From Monosiga brevicollis MX1 (Eukaryota > Opisthokonta > Choanoflagellata > Craspedida > Salpingoecidae), in assembly GCF_000002865.3 (NCBI RefSeq), contig NW_001865054.1, positions 312,927-376,926 on the forward strand: a stretch of 64,000 nt of DNA, read 5' to 3'. Below are positions 28,600-44,500 of the stretch, in pieces. A program made the position numbers and the translations under genes. Position 1 is the first letter of the stretch; every line of letters starts with the position of its first letter. Under the pieces are notes generated by a model, which was given only the letters and a program-made list of their open reading frames with translations, made no database searches and was not told where the DNA came from.

Positions 28600-31500
28600 T
28601 ATCTATGGTTGCAACGCTTCGCCATGCTGGGGTTGGATCAAATTCAGGAGTTGTTGCCGTGACTCAAGCTCCACCAGGTGACGCAAGTGCCCGGCCGTTT
28701 TTCCTATACAGTGAAGAGCCCCAATGTGACGAAACAATCAGTGGCGCAGCTGCAAAAAGAGCTCCGGCAGGGGGCCACGTGCAACACGAGCACCAATCGC
28801 ACCTCGGGAATGCTTGGCGACGACACTCAATTCTTCACCCGCAAGAGTTACCATCCCCACGCTATGCAAGTCACAATCAGAAGAGCCATGAGCACCGACA
28901 CAATCTCTTCCATACCCTGCCTGATGATAGGTCCCTTATCATGATCTGGGTCGCTTAGCCCGTACCGTCCAGCGTAGTATTGAAGGATGGCTAGCCGTGA
29001 ATCGTGATCGGGCAGATTCAGCTTTTGGGCCTGGACAAATACCAACAGAACCGATCAGACAGCAAGCACTACTTGGTGGGCAATGGGCGCCGAGCCGTGC
29101 ATAGCCAGAGCCGGTTGCAACACACACCCAAAAGCGAAAGCCGCGGGCGATGGCGGGATGCAAATTGGGTAGGCGGGACGTTGAGACGGCCACAAGCACG
29201 CCACTGCCTGCCTCGCGTGCCTCGTCCAAACTTGCCATCAACTGTCCAACAAGCTAAGCACACACGCGCGGGTTCCGGGTTGCAGCCGGTTTTCGTCCAG
29301 GTGGTAAGGTAAAGGGCAGGATTAAACGACGGAATTCAACCCACGCCCCCCCCAAAGTGTTCATTTATTATTTTTTTTTTATTCGCGCTAAGGACGCACC
29401 GACGTTCCCAAGTGATTGTGCGTCGCATTGGGAAAGATGGCTTCTGCATTCTCGAAATGCAGTACGCATGGGGCCAGCGCTCGGGCTCGTTCGAATGAAT
29501 CCCGCAGATTGCGTTCAGCACGACCAACCTACATTAGCGCCGCACAGGCGCAGTCATTTTTGAGGCGCGAATCCGCGAGTCGTGTAGGCATGCACCCACG
29601 CTTCCTGCATTCCGGTTGGCAAGCCATACCGCACTTGACATGATGTCAGCCGCGTTGACCACGATGACTTGCATATGCAAACGCTGTGCTAGGGCGTGCA
29701 CGCATGCAGTTTTGCCATTCCCTGCGCGCCAAAGCCTGGGGGTCAGCAGGTCCCACAATAGCCAGCACGACCAGCATCGAGCATGCACGGGTCCAACGCA
29801 CCAGTAGGACTGAAGACCAGGAGATTCGAGTTGGCTGTCAGCGTACCTGTCCTGCCAGCGGCCAGCCTAATTCGGAAGCACCCCACATGAGAGCCCCAGA
29901 CTTCAACACGAGTGGATCAAAACATGTGCCAAAGTGTGCCGGGCCCCAGGGGCGTAGGCTTGCCCAAAAAGTCGTCCACGCACCAGTCGGACCAAGTTTG
30001 AACCAGCCCAGCTTCCAGAGCGGCTTTCTCGTCATCGAAGCCACACCAAGAACCCCAATTGCACGTGATCTGTGAATCTGCGGCCCTTACTGCAGGCAGC
30101 AGGCCTCGCGCCGCACGCCCCTGGCCTGCCGCCTGCAAAGCAGCCTCGATGGCAGCATCATTAACGTCTGGTCCCTGGCAAGCTAACAAGCGCCCGACGC
30201 GTGCAACCGCGGCGCTCGAAGCTGCAGATAATACCATGGCCACACGGCGCAACATTGGTAGCGGCGCATCGGGGCAGGTGCTTTGCAGCTACCAAGCAAG
30301 TCATACACGTGCACAGCACATATCAAAGAAGCGGAATTCGCGAGAGAAAGAAAAAAGACAAAACGTTGCGAGTCGTCTTATCCTGCCATTTCAGCATGGC
30401 TTGCAATTTGGGGCATACCGTGGCAAGGTGGTTGGCCAAGCTGGGTGCACGTGGTTCAATCCAGAGGTCAAAAGCATTGCGCAGATTGGGATGAAGGCGA
30501 GCTGCGTCGCGCACAGCCGCCACAGCACACACGTTCGCCGGGAGGGTTTTAAGGAAAGCAGCCAAGGCACGGGCGTCGCCAGCATGCCGATCATCCTGTC
30601 AGGAGATGCCGGCCCGTGAATGAGGCGGGTAATTGGTTCGATTCATCGCACATGCAAAAAGCCGAGGAAGGAAACATATTCGGGTGGACATATCAGGAGG
30701 GCAACGCACTGCATGGAAAGCACCATCATCGTCGTCCTGAGCCTCGCAAAAGTTTTCAAGTGGTCGTGGCAGGATCACAACCGCTGGTTGGCACTGAAGG
30801 GCTAGCGCTTGAACCTGGAATGGAGACCAGAATGAACCCGAGATTGTCAGCCCATGATCAACTCATTTGTGCATCGCCTGGCTATAATGTAGGTCTTTGT
30901 CCAGACCTCGTCGATCAAGTCTTGGTTCAGAGGGCCCAGAACGTTCATGTCCAGCGTTGGGCAACCTAGTAAAGTCAGTTTCACCCAGGTGACGCTCGAG
31001 TGAGGTTTGTTTACATCAGCCTGCGACTTTGACTCTGTCCAGGTCACGGAGCACGCACCCAGCGCTACTGCCAGTGTACGGATGGCGTGAAGCTTGCCGG
31101 ACCCCAGTTGATCAACGATGATGATGCTGCTTGGCGTGAACGGAATGGTCTATGCACTCACGACCACCATGAACAAAGGAAGCTGACTGGACATCATTGG
31201 GGTCGGGGTCAAGAAACAAAACAAAACAAGACACAAAAAACGAAACGCAGGCGGGGGTATGTTGATGGGCACCCCGTTAGAAACCCCACCTGGTCTTTGC
31301 TGCTTGCCAGGTCGGCGCCTGTGACGGCATGGCATCGGGCTAAAAGTGCCTCCGCCAACCACTCATAGCCCTGCGGCAAGGTGAAGCATGGTGAGGCAAG
31401 CGTGCAAGGACTCACAGTCAGCTCAGGCCAAACATACCGCTGGTAGCGTTGTAGCACATTGACGTAGGCGTTGGGCGATAGCCACTGCGCTGGTCTCTGA

Positions 31501-32253
31501 GGTAGCAGGAGGTGTTGCAAAAAGGTACTGGTTGGCAGCGCGCAAAGGGGCTGGCAGCAGGACCACTTTGGTACGGTGATCCACAACATAAAGGGCGGGC
31601 AATGCCGGCATAGGCTGGGTGGGCGCAAGAGCGCAGTCATAGGCCCTTGTGCCCAAAAGCATATCGGGCAGGTAAAGGGGGGGAGCGGCGCTGGTGGGCA
31701 AGAACATGCCAAACAACTGCTCGATAGCTACTTCAAGCGGACAGGTCAATCTGCGATGGGAGCGAGGGTGAAGTGTCAGGGCTTGGTAACGTCTATCAGA
31801 GAGACTAAAACATGCACATTTCTGGCGCGCGTACCGCCAGGATGCAGTTGTATCACCGACAGCCGCAGTCTGGGGGTTCTCCACGGGGCAGAGGTACACG
31901 TGGGCAAGAGGATGTGCCGCGGCTGCACTCTGAAAGACTTGAAGAGAACAAGTTTGTGATTTCTGCTCTTGCACTACTACTGTGGCGGGTTCACCAAAGA
32001 GAAGCGCCCAAGTCGATGTGTCCACCTGTACCACCTGGTCTCCGCGTCCGCCTCGGCCAACATCGCTGCCAACCCCACTCGTGTCCTCGGCACGACACAA
32101 GGCCTGTCGATCGCCTCGCTGCAAGCTCAAGACACAAGCATCAAGATTGGCGGCCGTCAAGCCAAGCTGAGTCATGAGACTGCGCGACAGGCCAAGCATA
32201 AAGGGGCTCAGCTGTGCCTCCAGGCGCACCCCACACTCGACCACACGCCCCAT
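28600..32253 (-). CDS. Divergent tandem AAA ATPase, possibly PEX6-like
   Basis: A multi-exon gene whose ends are approximate. From ATG 32253 the first exon encodes a beta-rich N-terminal part (LSRSLMTQLGLTAANLDACV, later LFGMFLP and LYVVDHRTKVVLLP). A first AAA module has a degenerate P-loop (IIIVDQLGSGKLHAIRTLAV near 31130-31060) and a sensor-like strand (VCAVAAVRDAARLHPNLRNA). A second begins near 30060 (NWGSWCGFDDEKAALEAGL, like the W-x-D-V-G-G-L start of type II AAA domains). It has GNGKTACVHALAQRL at about 29720 and VLVAVSTSRLPNLHPAIARGF at about 29200. Domain order (N, degenerate D1, D2) recalls the peroxisomal exporter subunit PEX6; AFG2/SPATA5L1 is an alternative. The P-loop exon junction and C-terminus are unresolved. 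The AAA call is firm; the subfamily is a guess. Confidence 0.55.
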
Positions 32254-32292
32254 CCTGTACTGGGAACACCCTGTCACTCTCTCCGCTCACGG

Positions 32293-32335
<43 letters not shown>

Positions 32336-32689
32336 TGCTGACAAATGTTTCGGATCTGCTGTCTGACAAATCAATTCACACAAACCACGCAAATTGTCTG
32401 GGTTTTTTTGGTATTGCATCCTGTCTGTGTTGAGTCAGTTACCTCCTGCATTGGAGTGCGCAGTGTGCATGTGGAGCGTTGTTGCATCCGTGTGTGTGCT
32501 TGGCGATTTGAGGTGCGGGGTGAAGGAACGGTGTGCGCTGGCTTGTTGGCCCTGGGCGGCCTGGTGCTCTCTGACTCGGCTTGGTCCTGCTGTCGCGGGG
32601 TTGATGCTATGGGGTTGCTGCGCTCATGTTGTTGGGGTTTTGTGCAACTATGTGTCTGGCTGCCAATTTAGACACCCGAAAACGCAATC
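32254..32689. promoter_or_regulatory. Divergent intergenic region with poly(A) tract
   Basis: Lies between the AAA gene start (minus) and KMO start (plus). It has a run of about 40 A at 32293-32332, then G/T-rich sequence. It likely serves as a bidirectional promoter; no specific element is claimed. Confidence 0.4.
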
Positions 32690-35458
<2,769 letters not shown>

Positions 35459-35627
35459 TTAGCTGCCTCTGACGGCTCCCCTTCTTTCTTTTTCTTCCCT
35501 GTTCTCATGTCATCCTCTCTGCCCTTTTCTCTCCGTTGAATTCACCACCAATGCTTGAACTTTTTTTTTTCTTTTTTTGTTTAAAGTCTATTGTTCCACC
35601 AAATTTCGAAAGTGAGCCATTACTGGC
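35459..35627. other. Convergent spacer
   Basis: Short T-rich region between KMO and the FSP1-like gene; both genes probably terminate here. Confidence 0.6.
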
Positions 35628-36398
35628 CTAAAATCCCAAAGGGCGTAAGCAGGCGGCAATGCTGTCGCCGATTTGCCAGAGGCAAGTCCCGAAGCAATCG
35701 CCCCGGCTCTCCATGACCTTTGTGCGCTCGATAAACCATTTGCCGAAGCCACCCATGTACAAGCCTGCTGTCGTGGGCATGACTGTATCCTGCATGATGA
35801 CGATACCTTGATGCGCGCCGAGTGACACGATATACACGCGCGACCAGTTGCTGGGCTCATGCCCCAGAAAGGTGGGCCACGCGTGATGCTGGCGAACACT
35901 GCACCAGCTGGATGAGAGTGTCAACTGTTCTGCCATGTGCTGAGCCACGGCCATGCCCCCCCAGTTGGCCATCTGAGCCGTGCGCACCGCAAGCCCAGGA
36001 TGTTCGCAGATGTCGCCGCAGGCATAGATGTTATCGGCCTCAAGCAGCTGAAAGTGCTGGTTGACCCGCAGGCTACCGTATGATGAGGCCGCTGCAAGTA
36101 AAGCCGGCGAGTTTTTGGCATACTCGGGCAAAACCTTGCGTCCGCCAGTGCACACAAGGACCAAGTCAAAGGTCAGGTCTTTATTCTGCTCCAGGGGTAA
36201 CCGCATGCGTCCGTCTGGAAGCGTTTCAATTCCATCCAAACGTGCCCGTGAATTACAATGTAGATGGCATCCATGTTGTCGCAGCCAATCTTCAGCCATG
36301 GTGCGCGCTCGAGGGGGCATTTCCGTCAGCAGGTGCTCCTGTTTAAAGACAAAAGGATGCGTATCAAATTAAGGACGCACAGTCGTGGCTCCGCTGAG

Positions 36399-36429
<31 letters not shown>

Positions 36430-37204
36430 GCGTCACCATCAACTCTACCTACGCTAGGGTAGAAAAGGTGAACTTGCTTCTCGGGATAACGCTCAACTAG
36501 CTCAGCAGCCAGCTCGACGCCAACGGCGCCGGCGCCAATGATAGAAATTGTGTCGCTTGCGGCGAGACGTGCCGCACGCTCCTACATGCACGCACGACAA
36601 GATGTGACCACGATCACCAGGGTCAGGTGAGTGACCAGCATGCAAGCCATACTGAATGAAAGCGGCTTTCTTGCCTCAACGATCTGCTGTCGTCCAATGA
36701 CCGTGTGCGCACGAGGCATAATGATGGCGTCAGAGTAGTCCACAAAGCCGGTTGCCAGAACCAGGAAATCGTAGTCGAGACAAGCCTCGCTGGACGTGCC
36801 ATTCGCTTGGACGCTAAAGGCATAGAAGGCACCACCCATGGCGTTGGCAAATGTAAACTGCACCAATGAACGATGTTTTCATCGCCACAGGACGGCAGCA
36901 GTGAAAATTGTTCAGCAACAGGGTCTTACGTCTCAAGCTGCAGCTGCTTCTTGTCGGTGTTGACGGCCTTTAAGTAGGCCTGGATGTGCTGGATGCGGCG
37001 CGGAAGCTGATCATAGTCAAAGATGAGGCGTTGGTGCCGCTCAGGGCGTACGAAGCTGTGCAATACGCCTGGGGTATACTCAAAGTACTCGCGCGGCTCG
37101 ATCAAAAGCAGCTCACAATCCTCCGAGCTGGTCAAGTTGCACAGGTGGTGCAGGCAGGCCAACCCACCAAACGCTCCGCCAACAACCACAATCTTCGGTG
37201 CCAT
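35628..37204 (-). CDS. AIFM2: AIFM2/FSP1-like NAD(P)H quinone oxidoreductase
   Basis: FAD enzyme of the AIF-like group; in animals AIFM2 (FSP1) reduces ubiquinone and vitamin K and suppresses lipid peroxidation. Exons: 37204-36930, 36857-36675, 36581-36453 and 36338-35628. The FAD motif IVVVGGAFGGLACL opens the protein. DFLVLATGF, the NAD(P) motif ISIIGAGAVGVELAAEL followed by ERYPEKQVHLF, LVCTGG, YACGDI and the end block GGFGKWFIERTKVMESRGDC match AIFM2. The first residues are MAPK, so the N-myristoylation glycine of human FSP1 is absent. The exon 1 to exon 2 junction does not keep frame: exon 1 ends in phase 2 at a good GTAAGA donor, while exon 2 reads correctly in phase 0. Exon 2 ends at a GC donor (GAG then GCAAGA). 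Confidence 0.88.
36399..36427. repeat. Poly(A) run in an FSP1-like intron
   Basis: About 29 A on the plus strand (T in the sense of the gene), placed in the intron between 36453 and 36338 where it acts as the sense-strand pyrimidine tract. Confidence 0.9.
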
Positions 37205-37636
37205 GGCCGCTAGAACCAGTCGGTGCTGCACACTTGCGCTTTCCTACTTATCCTGCACCCTCTCACCCACTCGCCCTGAGCTAGGGTAGACACATGAACT
37301 ATCTCGGAACAATGACCTTCAGGCACCATCAAGCCAGCCAGCTCAGACCTTCTCGCATTGCTGCCCGCGCAGGCAAGAAGAGAGAGGCAGAGAGAGAGAG
37401 AGAGAGAGAGGGCTCCGACACCTTTGAAATAAAAAAAAATTAAAAATAAAGAAGGTCATCATAATTATGATGTCAGAATCTTAATTCTTGACCATTCGGA
37501 ATCTCTCTCTCTCCCATGTATTCCTTTCAAACAATTCTCTGCTCGCTCTCTCTCTCTCTCTCTCTCTCGTGTTCACCTCTCTCTCTCTCTCTGTTCGTCT
37601 CTCTCCTTCTCAATTTGGCAACCAGGCACAAGCACA
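37205..37636. promoter_or_regulatory. Divergent promoter region with GA and CT repeats
   Basis: Between the FSP1-like start (minus) and the BolA start (plus). It has a GA tract at about 37379-37411, an A/T-rich block at 37425-37480 and CT tracts at 37503-37605. A shared promoter is likely from the head-to-head layout. Confidence 0.45.
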
Positions 37637-38256
37637 ATGGCAGGCATCACAGCGGGGAGTTTGAGTGACAAGCTGCGCGAGGGCTTGCAGGCTTCGCACG
37701 TGGAGGTTTGTACACGCGTGCCTGTCGTCGTGCGTGTGGGCTGACACACGTGCTCAGCTGGCAGCTTGCGGGCGACCTCATCATGGGCGATCGCCTGCCT
37801 GGCTGCATCTGATTCAGGTCAAGGACACCTCAGGCGGCTGCGGTCAGATGTTTGAAGCCGTCATTGTGTCGAGTGCTTTTGAGGGCAAGAAAGTCCTGGA
37901 GAAGCACCGGTACGATCCACCCCTCATCGCTCCAGTCGGTGGCTTTGGACCTTTCTTGCTCACAAACATGAACGTTCAACGCACCTTTAGCATGGTCAAC
38001 GCCTGCATCGCCGATGAACTCAAGCAGGTGCATGCCTTTTCTCAGGTGAAGTCAACCACGCTTGGCTCTTCACGTGCAGACGCACTGGGAGCCAAATCTG
38101 CACCTTCGCTCAAAGCTTCCTCCTCCTCGGCCGCGATACCGCTGCACGAATTGGCCTTTTTGCTGATGTCACGCTTGCCGCCCCCACCTCGTCCTTGCCT
38201 GCGATTTTCCTTTTTAGAAGTCTTACACGCCTCAGCAATGGGAGCAGATGCAGTGA
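37637..38256 (+). CDS. BolA-family protein (BOLA2/BOLA3-like)
   Basis: Four exons in phase: 37637-37705, 37818-37909, 37991-38045 and 38218-38256, giving 84 residues. BolA proteins bind monothiol glutaredoxins and help handle [2Fe-2S] clusters and iron signalling. The start MAGITAGSLSDKLREGL matches the first helix. DTSGGCGQMFEAVIVSSAF carries the Cys of the variable loop in the S-G-G-C-G form typical of mitochondrial BOLA3. KKVLEKHRMVNACIADEL and VHAFSQKSYTPQQW match cytosolic BOLA2, including the conserved His in HAF. So it mixes features of the two animal groups. No clear mitochondrial presequence is visible, which favours the cytosol. Confidence 0.93.
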
Positions 38257-38599
38257 GCACCCACTGGCGCTATGATGCTCTTTGCGAGCCCCGCCTCAGC
38301 ATTCAACAGAGTGGTTTTGGTTTTTGTTTTTTGGTTTTTTTTGTCCACTATGCTCCGGTCGCTTTCCTTCGACCGCCTGTTCTCGGTCCGCCTCATCTTG
38401 GCTGGTTTAGCCTGCTTGCACCGCACCTACACAACAAAGTGTGGCGGCGCAGCCAAAGCAATCTCATCATTGGGCCCTACATCACAGCCTGCCGTTTTCC
38501 CCCAAACTCAAATCGATTAGTTGATAGTCGAACTGCCTTTCAGTCACAAGGCTGCAAACCACTCAACGCACACAGAATAGCCTCTGGTACATTGCAAAG
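38257..38599. other. Convergent spacer
   Basis: Between the BolA stop and the 3' end of the BLTP2-like gene; T-rich, no exon recognised. Confidence 0.6.
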
Positions 38600-41500
38600 C
38601 TATAAGGATGCGAGAGAGGCCGAATCTGGATGGTCATTCCCTTTGGAAGCAAGGCTGCTGTCAAGATCTTCCCCGTCCTCGTCTTCGCTGGCCAAGGGTA
38701 CTGGAGGCGCCACTTGATCGGATGCATTCCCGCGGCGGCGAAACATTCCGAAGACGCCTGATCGCGATGTGCGAGTGTGCAGGTTTTCTTCCGAGCCACT
38801 CGCATGTTTTCCAAGGAAGAGCCTCCGCTTGTCTTTGCTCTCTATCCGAAGCAATACGCATGCGCACCCAAACCGTCATGTCCCGATGTGTGTATCCCGC
38901 CTGCTGACACACACACACCACACACACACACACACACACATCCCCCTCTCTCCGTCGCTTCCCCTCCTCTCTCTCTCCAGAGCGAGAGCGCGCGCTCGCA
39001 GCGCAAGCCAAGTAAATGGGACGTACTCGAGGATTTGGCTTTGTCGTGACGCCCCGAGTTGCTGTCCGATCGGAATAGTGACATCTTGTGGCCAATTGCC
39101 TACACACAGAAACACCAAGAGACAATTTCAACTGAATGCATCAGACCCGTTTCGCCCTGGCAACAGGAAACGACTAAGGCGATCCCGGCACGTACCTGTG
39201 CGAGGACGTGCCCGGAGACATCGGCCTTGTACTTGCGCAACATGTCGGTGGGCGTGCAGGTCTCGCTACGCAAGCACAACCACAGTTGAGCAAACTATCG
39301 CCACATTCCTTCCCGATCTTTTCGCCTTCAAACCTGCAGCTTCGACTGACTTGTGATACTCAAAAGTAGGGACAGACATGACAAAATTGTGAATGTCACC
39401 AATAGCACCGTCCGCCTTGAAGCTCACGCAAGCTTGCAGCGTGGGGATTTTTACAAACAGAAAGGTTGTGTTGCGCTCCGCGCGCTCACGCATGGCCTCA
39501 ATGTTGTCCCGCAACCGCATGGCAGACATTCTGTTGCCCCAACACGCAAGCAACTCAGATTAGGGGTCAGCCACAGAAGAAAGGCATGCGTCAGGAGGGC
39601 ATATCTGGTCAGGCGCGGGTCGCGGGCTTCCCCTCACTTGGTTCGTAGCTTTCGAAGCGAGCGAACATCCGAATCGGCACGCTCGCGCATTGACATGCGC
39701 CGACGGGATGGTGCTTCGGCTGCGCCCTTGTCCTTGTCTTCATCGATCGCGAAAAACCGTTCCACCTCTTTCACCAGCCTGATCAAAGTATGTCAGGATC
39801 GTGCCACGCACGGCCAAACCATGGTATCATGAGGCAGGCAAACACAGTGGACTAGAGTGGACAAGAATGGCCAATCACTCACCGGCCTGAGAGCTGCACC
39901 AGCAGTGGACAACAGTTTAGCTCAGTGTGCTCAACCACGGTGATGCCACCGACGGGCGCCGCTTGGCGAGTGTAGTAGCGCATCATTTGATTGCGGTCCA
40001 CACATGCGGCACCATCTTTGCCCTGGTAGCGCCCAAGAATCACGGGGTACCTAGGCACACAAGTCAAATTATATCATGTCTTGCGCACTGGTAAACCTCA
40101 AGCGCATTTGTCTTAAACCATCATCATCGACCCCGACTCACCTCTCGTTGGGTAGGCCGTTGCGCACGGTGACATCGGCCACCTCGTACTGGGTCTCACC
40201 CGCACCATTGCTGTGTGATACACGGCTGTACGAAAGATGGCTGCTGTGACTCTCAGCGATCAAGTCAAAGGGTGCGTCTGACGTGCGCATTAGCCAAACC
40301 CAGTTATTAATCTCGCTCCGCAACACGCCCATGTGCTCCAGATCCTGTGGCAGATAAAGAGGTAGGTCTGAGCTCGAACAGCATGACCTTAGCCCTGCAG
40401 GCGTTGCAAGACCTTCAACTAGGCAAGCGCATGCTTCAGAAGTGTGTGCCTTTCAGGTCTGGGACACACCTGCGTGTAACTGAGCTCGCCCGGCACAAAA
40501 GCAGCCTCGCGCAGAGACGTCACCTTGATGCGCAGGTCACGCTTGGCCAATAACATCAGCCGCTTGGCCCGGCTCCACTCCTGTGTAGTCATGCCGGCCC
40601 GTCATACAAACCGTTACAAACCAGACGCTCGCCCGCAAGGACAGATGTACAGACCTCAGAAAGTCGCTTCATGTCGTTTGCGGTTGCGATGGCTGCAGTC
40701 CTCTCCGCAGTGTTAGTTCCGGCCACGTCGGATCCCTGGGCACGGCGTAGCAGCCAGGCTTCCCGCTCTAGCAAAACCAACCGACGCTGTAGTTGCCGGA
40801 CGGACACTTGTCGACTATGTACCTGCTGGCCACGCTCCTCCAGCCCTTGATGCTGAAACTGGTTGATGTATTGGTGCGTTTCTTGACGATCCCGCACTTC
40901 CTGCTCCACATCGTCCTTGGCCAAGAGCAGCTCATACATGACATCCTGCAGCATGGCCCAATGCGCAGACGTGGTTTCCATCTTGATTTTATCGTGGTGA
41001 ACGTGAATGGTGTCGTAGAGCTCCTCCTGTGTGTCAAATATGTCATCAAAACGTCCTTGTTGTAAGGTACGCAGGCGGCGTGCCTGCCGTCGTGACAGGC
41101 GTGCCGCTGCCACAGCATCGTGATAATACGTCACATTGACCGTACGAAGGAGGCATGGATGAACCACTCGCCACAACAGACCCTCCAAGTCCTCGTCGCT
41201 GGCATCAATCAGGAATCCCGGACGTTGCACCAAACTACGAGGTAGCCAAACTGGTCGGCGATGCTCATGCTGCACAGCAAAGTACTGAAGGTCCTCGTGG
41301 CGACCCTTGAGCGATTCTTTCATATCAAATCGACCCTGGCGATATGCCAAAGTATGATTGCGTTGCTCCATGACGCTGCGCTCCGCAGTTAACACGAGCT
41401 GGAGCGAAGTGCCTGTGACAGGGCCCTGGAGCCAGATTTGCGGTTTAACAAACTCAACCAAAAACTTGTGTTCCTCCGTATCCGACTCCAACTGAAGCGC

Positions 41501-44500
41501 AGCAAACGGGTCTGAGGTGGTCGTGGCATCTAGTGATGTAGCTGTGTCGTCCAGCAAAGTGATCGGCTGAAATGCAGTCGGTGACTGTTGCAGCAAACAA
41601 GCACCATGCACCGTGAGCATGCAACCTGGCATTCGTCGGCTTGTACATGCAGCAATACATGCAGCACGCGAGGGAACAGCAACTAACCAACGGACTATCC
41701 TGTGCCACCAGTTTTTCGAGGGCAGACTCAAGACTGGGCGTTGACGAACTGGAGGCTTGCCGAGTACGTCGTGGCGTGCCCTCGAGACCCTGTCCTTCCT
41801 CTCGCCCAGATGCCACGGTAATTGGGCGAAGAGCTTCGGGTGATAAGTCAAAGCGCAACAATCGCTGCTCCTTGTATGCGCGATAGATCGGCCCAAGAAT
41901 CTATACAAGGACAATTACCACAAATGCCCGGATGCCCCAACAATTGAGTTGGACCCTAACAAGCATGCCTCGAGTGGCCAGCCGACAAAAGCTTCACGCA
42001 AAACAACAGAGCAATTGTTGGCCCAAAGCCCTTGTAAAACATCGACTGACCCTTTTGACGTTCCAATTCCACGACATGCGCATGTGAACCAGCTTCACCC
42101 ACTGCACAAAGGCGTGGCCGTCCTCATTGAAATGCGTTTGAGGTTGAAGGACCACCTTGGGTTCCGGGTGAGAAGAGACGAGCTCGGCGTCATCCAAAAG
42201 CATGCCAATGTCAAACGTTCGCTGCGAAGTCGGACTTGGTGAGGTGGCACGACTACTCATGAGCTGCCGCAACAGAAGCGCCCGCGCTGCAGAAGGCGCT
42301 GGTTGTGATGCCGTTGACCCGGCATGCTTGATTTCCTCGGCTGTATCAGGCCGCATGCTTGTGGAAAAGGATCGCTGCAGAAGCTCTTGGGCACCCACGG
42401 CCTGGGACATGACCTGATAAAAGCATTCGTCCGAATAAGCATAGTGATACCAGGTCTCCTCGTCAAAGGTGAAGGCGTCGCCGTCCACACTGCAATCCAC
42501 GGGTATGCCGGAAGCGTCGAGATCGGTCTGAGAAAGAGGCAGATCCAACACACGACGAATATATGTTGCCCGTGTGCGGCACACGGCAGTAGCTTTGCTC
42601 ACGGAGTCGATCACCAGCTCTGGATTGTAGAGCGTGGTTGTTGGGTCATCGGCACGTTCCACTTGGTGGGATTCATTGCCCATCACGCACATGTGGCAGT
42701 GCGTCATTTGCGTCTCCGCGTGTGTGAGCACCCATTCTAGGCTCGGCCTATCCACACGTCATGGACACATATTAGTCAGTCGTGACAACGCGCCCCACCG
42801 GGTGTGAAGCGGGAGGGCAATGATGAGTGGGCGTCTGAGCGGGTTGGGGTCGGGGACGTGGGCCTTATTGACGTAATACATATGAACGCTTGTCTGCCGT
42901 GAGATCAGGGCAAAGAAAGTGCCAGAAGGTGACGACGCACCTTAGCTTGAGCGATCGCTCGTTGTTGTGACGCGATGGCAGTGCAAGATGGGCGTAGAGG
43001 CAGCGCAGATCCAAGTCATCCGTTTCTGCAAACACGCCTTGTTGGCGAGAGAATTGATTGTAGTAGAGCACACTGCCTCGTGGTGCGTGTACTTGCATTC
43101 GCACGATTCGAAGATGCTCACTCAGTAGCAACGGCCACGACGCATTGGGCAACAGGTAGCGCCTCGTACCGGCTTCGAAAGCGAAAGTCGCCGGCTTTGT
43201 TCACAGCCCATTCAGAAGCAGGCTTGAGCACGCCGCCTTTGGCAAACAAATTGCCCCGGACGACGGGCGATCCAAGCGTCCCCAGGCCCTCTTGCAGGCG
43301 CCGGCACCAATGCACGGTGCTCCCATACATCAGCAGAGCCGGTCCATCATGATCCTCCGGCGTGCTGTGCATGACAACATCCATGTCGAGGCGCTCAGAT
43401 CTAAAGCCCTCCAGGACATCAAAGTGGGCAGGCGCTGACTGCACAGAAGCCGCTTCGCAACGATGGTGATCATCGGGATCATCTAAACATCAAGCCAAAC
43501 GCCAGGATTTTGATTAAATGAAAACAGCTGCAAGAGCAGGATGTCAAGATGCAACAAACCAACATCACAACCTAGCACAACCGAAGCAACTGAAGCCAGC
43601 ATTGACAGGCCAGACCCCCACGTACATGTGGCCAGCCAGTGCAGATAGATATCGAGACGCATGCCTCGCCACTCCATAAGCGGGGTTTGATCAAATTTGT
43701 TGTCACAATGGAGTATCATCTCCAGATTGCCGTTCCAGCCAAGCTGGGCATGATACCAATAGGCCGAGCAGGGTTGAACCTGCCGCCAAAGAAGGAGCGT
43801 ACAGATCAAGACGAATGAGCCAAACACAGCCCGGCGCATGAGGCTGCGACAAGCGACAACGTCGTTGGAGTTGGGCGTAGATTCCACGCAGCTCATACCC
43901 GCATAATGAGGCGCTCGTCAAAGTTGGTTGGATCTTTGGTGAGGACGTTGATCATCTCAAATTCGCCAAGTGTCAGATCCAGGCTACCGTGACGCAAAAA
44001 TCTGTTGCAAAAGTCGCAATAGGGTGAGCGTGCCATGAATAGAATGTCACAAAACCCAAGTGCAACCGCACGGTGTATCATGCACGCTAGAGCCAACAAC
44101 ACGCACCGAGCTCGATCAAACCAAGGCGTCGGTGGGGAAGGATCTACGCCGGAACCGATATCCAAGAGCTCGAAGACGACGCTGGCTCGAGCCACCAGTG
44201 CATCATAGCAACGAGACCATCCCAAGCGCAGGGCTGTACATCCCCGCCGCCACAACGCCAAGCGAGTACATATTTCCAGTCAGCCATGCCGGTTTTTTTG
44301 GTTTGTTTTTTCCCAGGTGTCGGCCAAGGAATGGTTGCGCTTTGGCTGGCAGTATGTCAAAAGAACGGGAAGGAAAGATGACTTACCATCGCCCGACACA
44401 TCGAGAGCGTGATACAGCTTGGCGGGCGTGACGCTGCGTGCAAAGGTGACGGAGTCGCCCGTATCCAGCTGCAAATTAACGTTGTGGGCGGCATAGGGCC

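Noticed and set aside
37665-38717. 350-residue plus-strand frame
   Set aside because: It reads through the introns of the BolA gene in the wrong frame; the four-exon model is supported by homology and phase.
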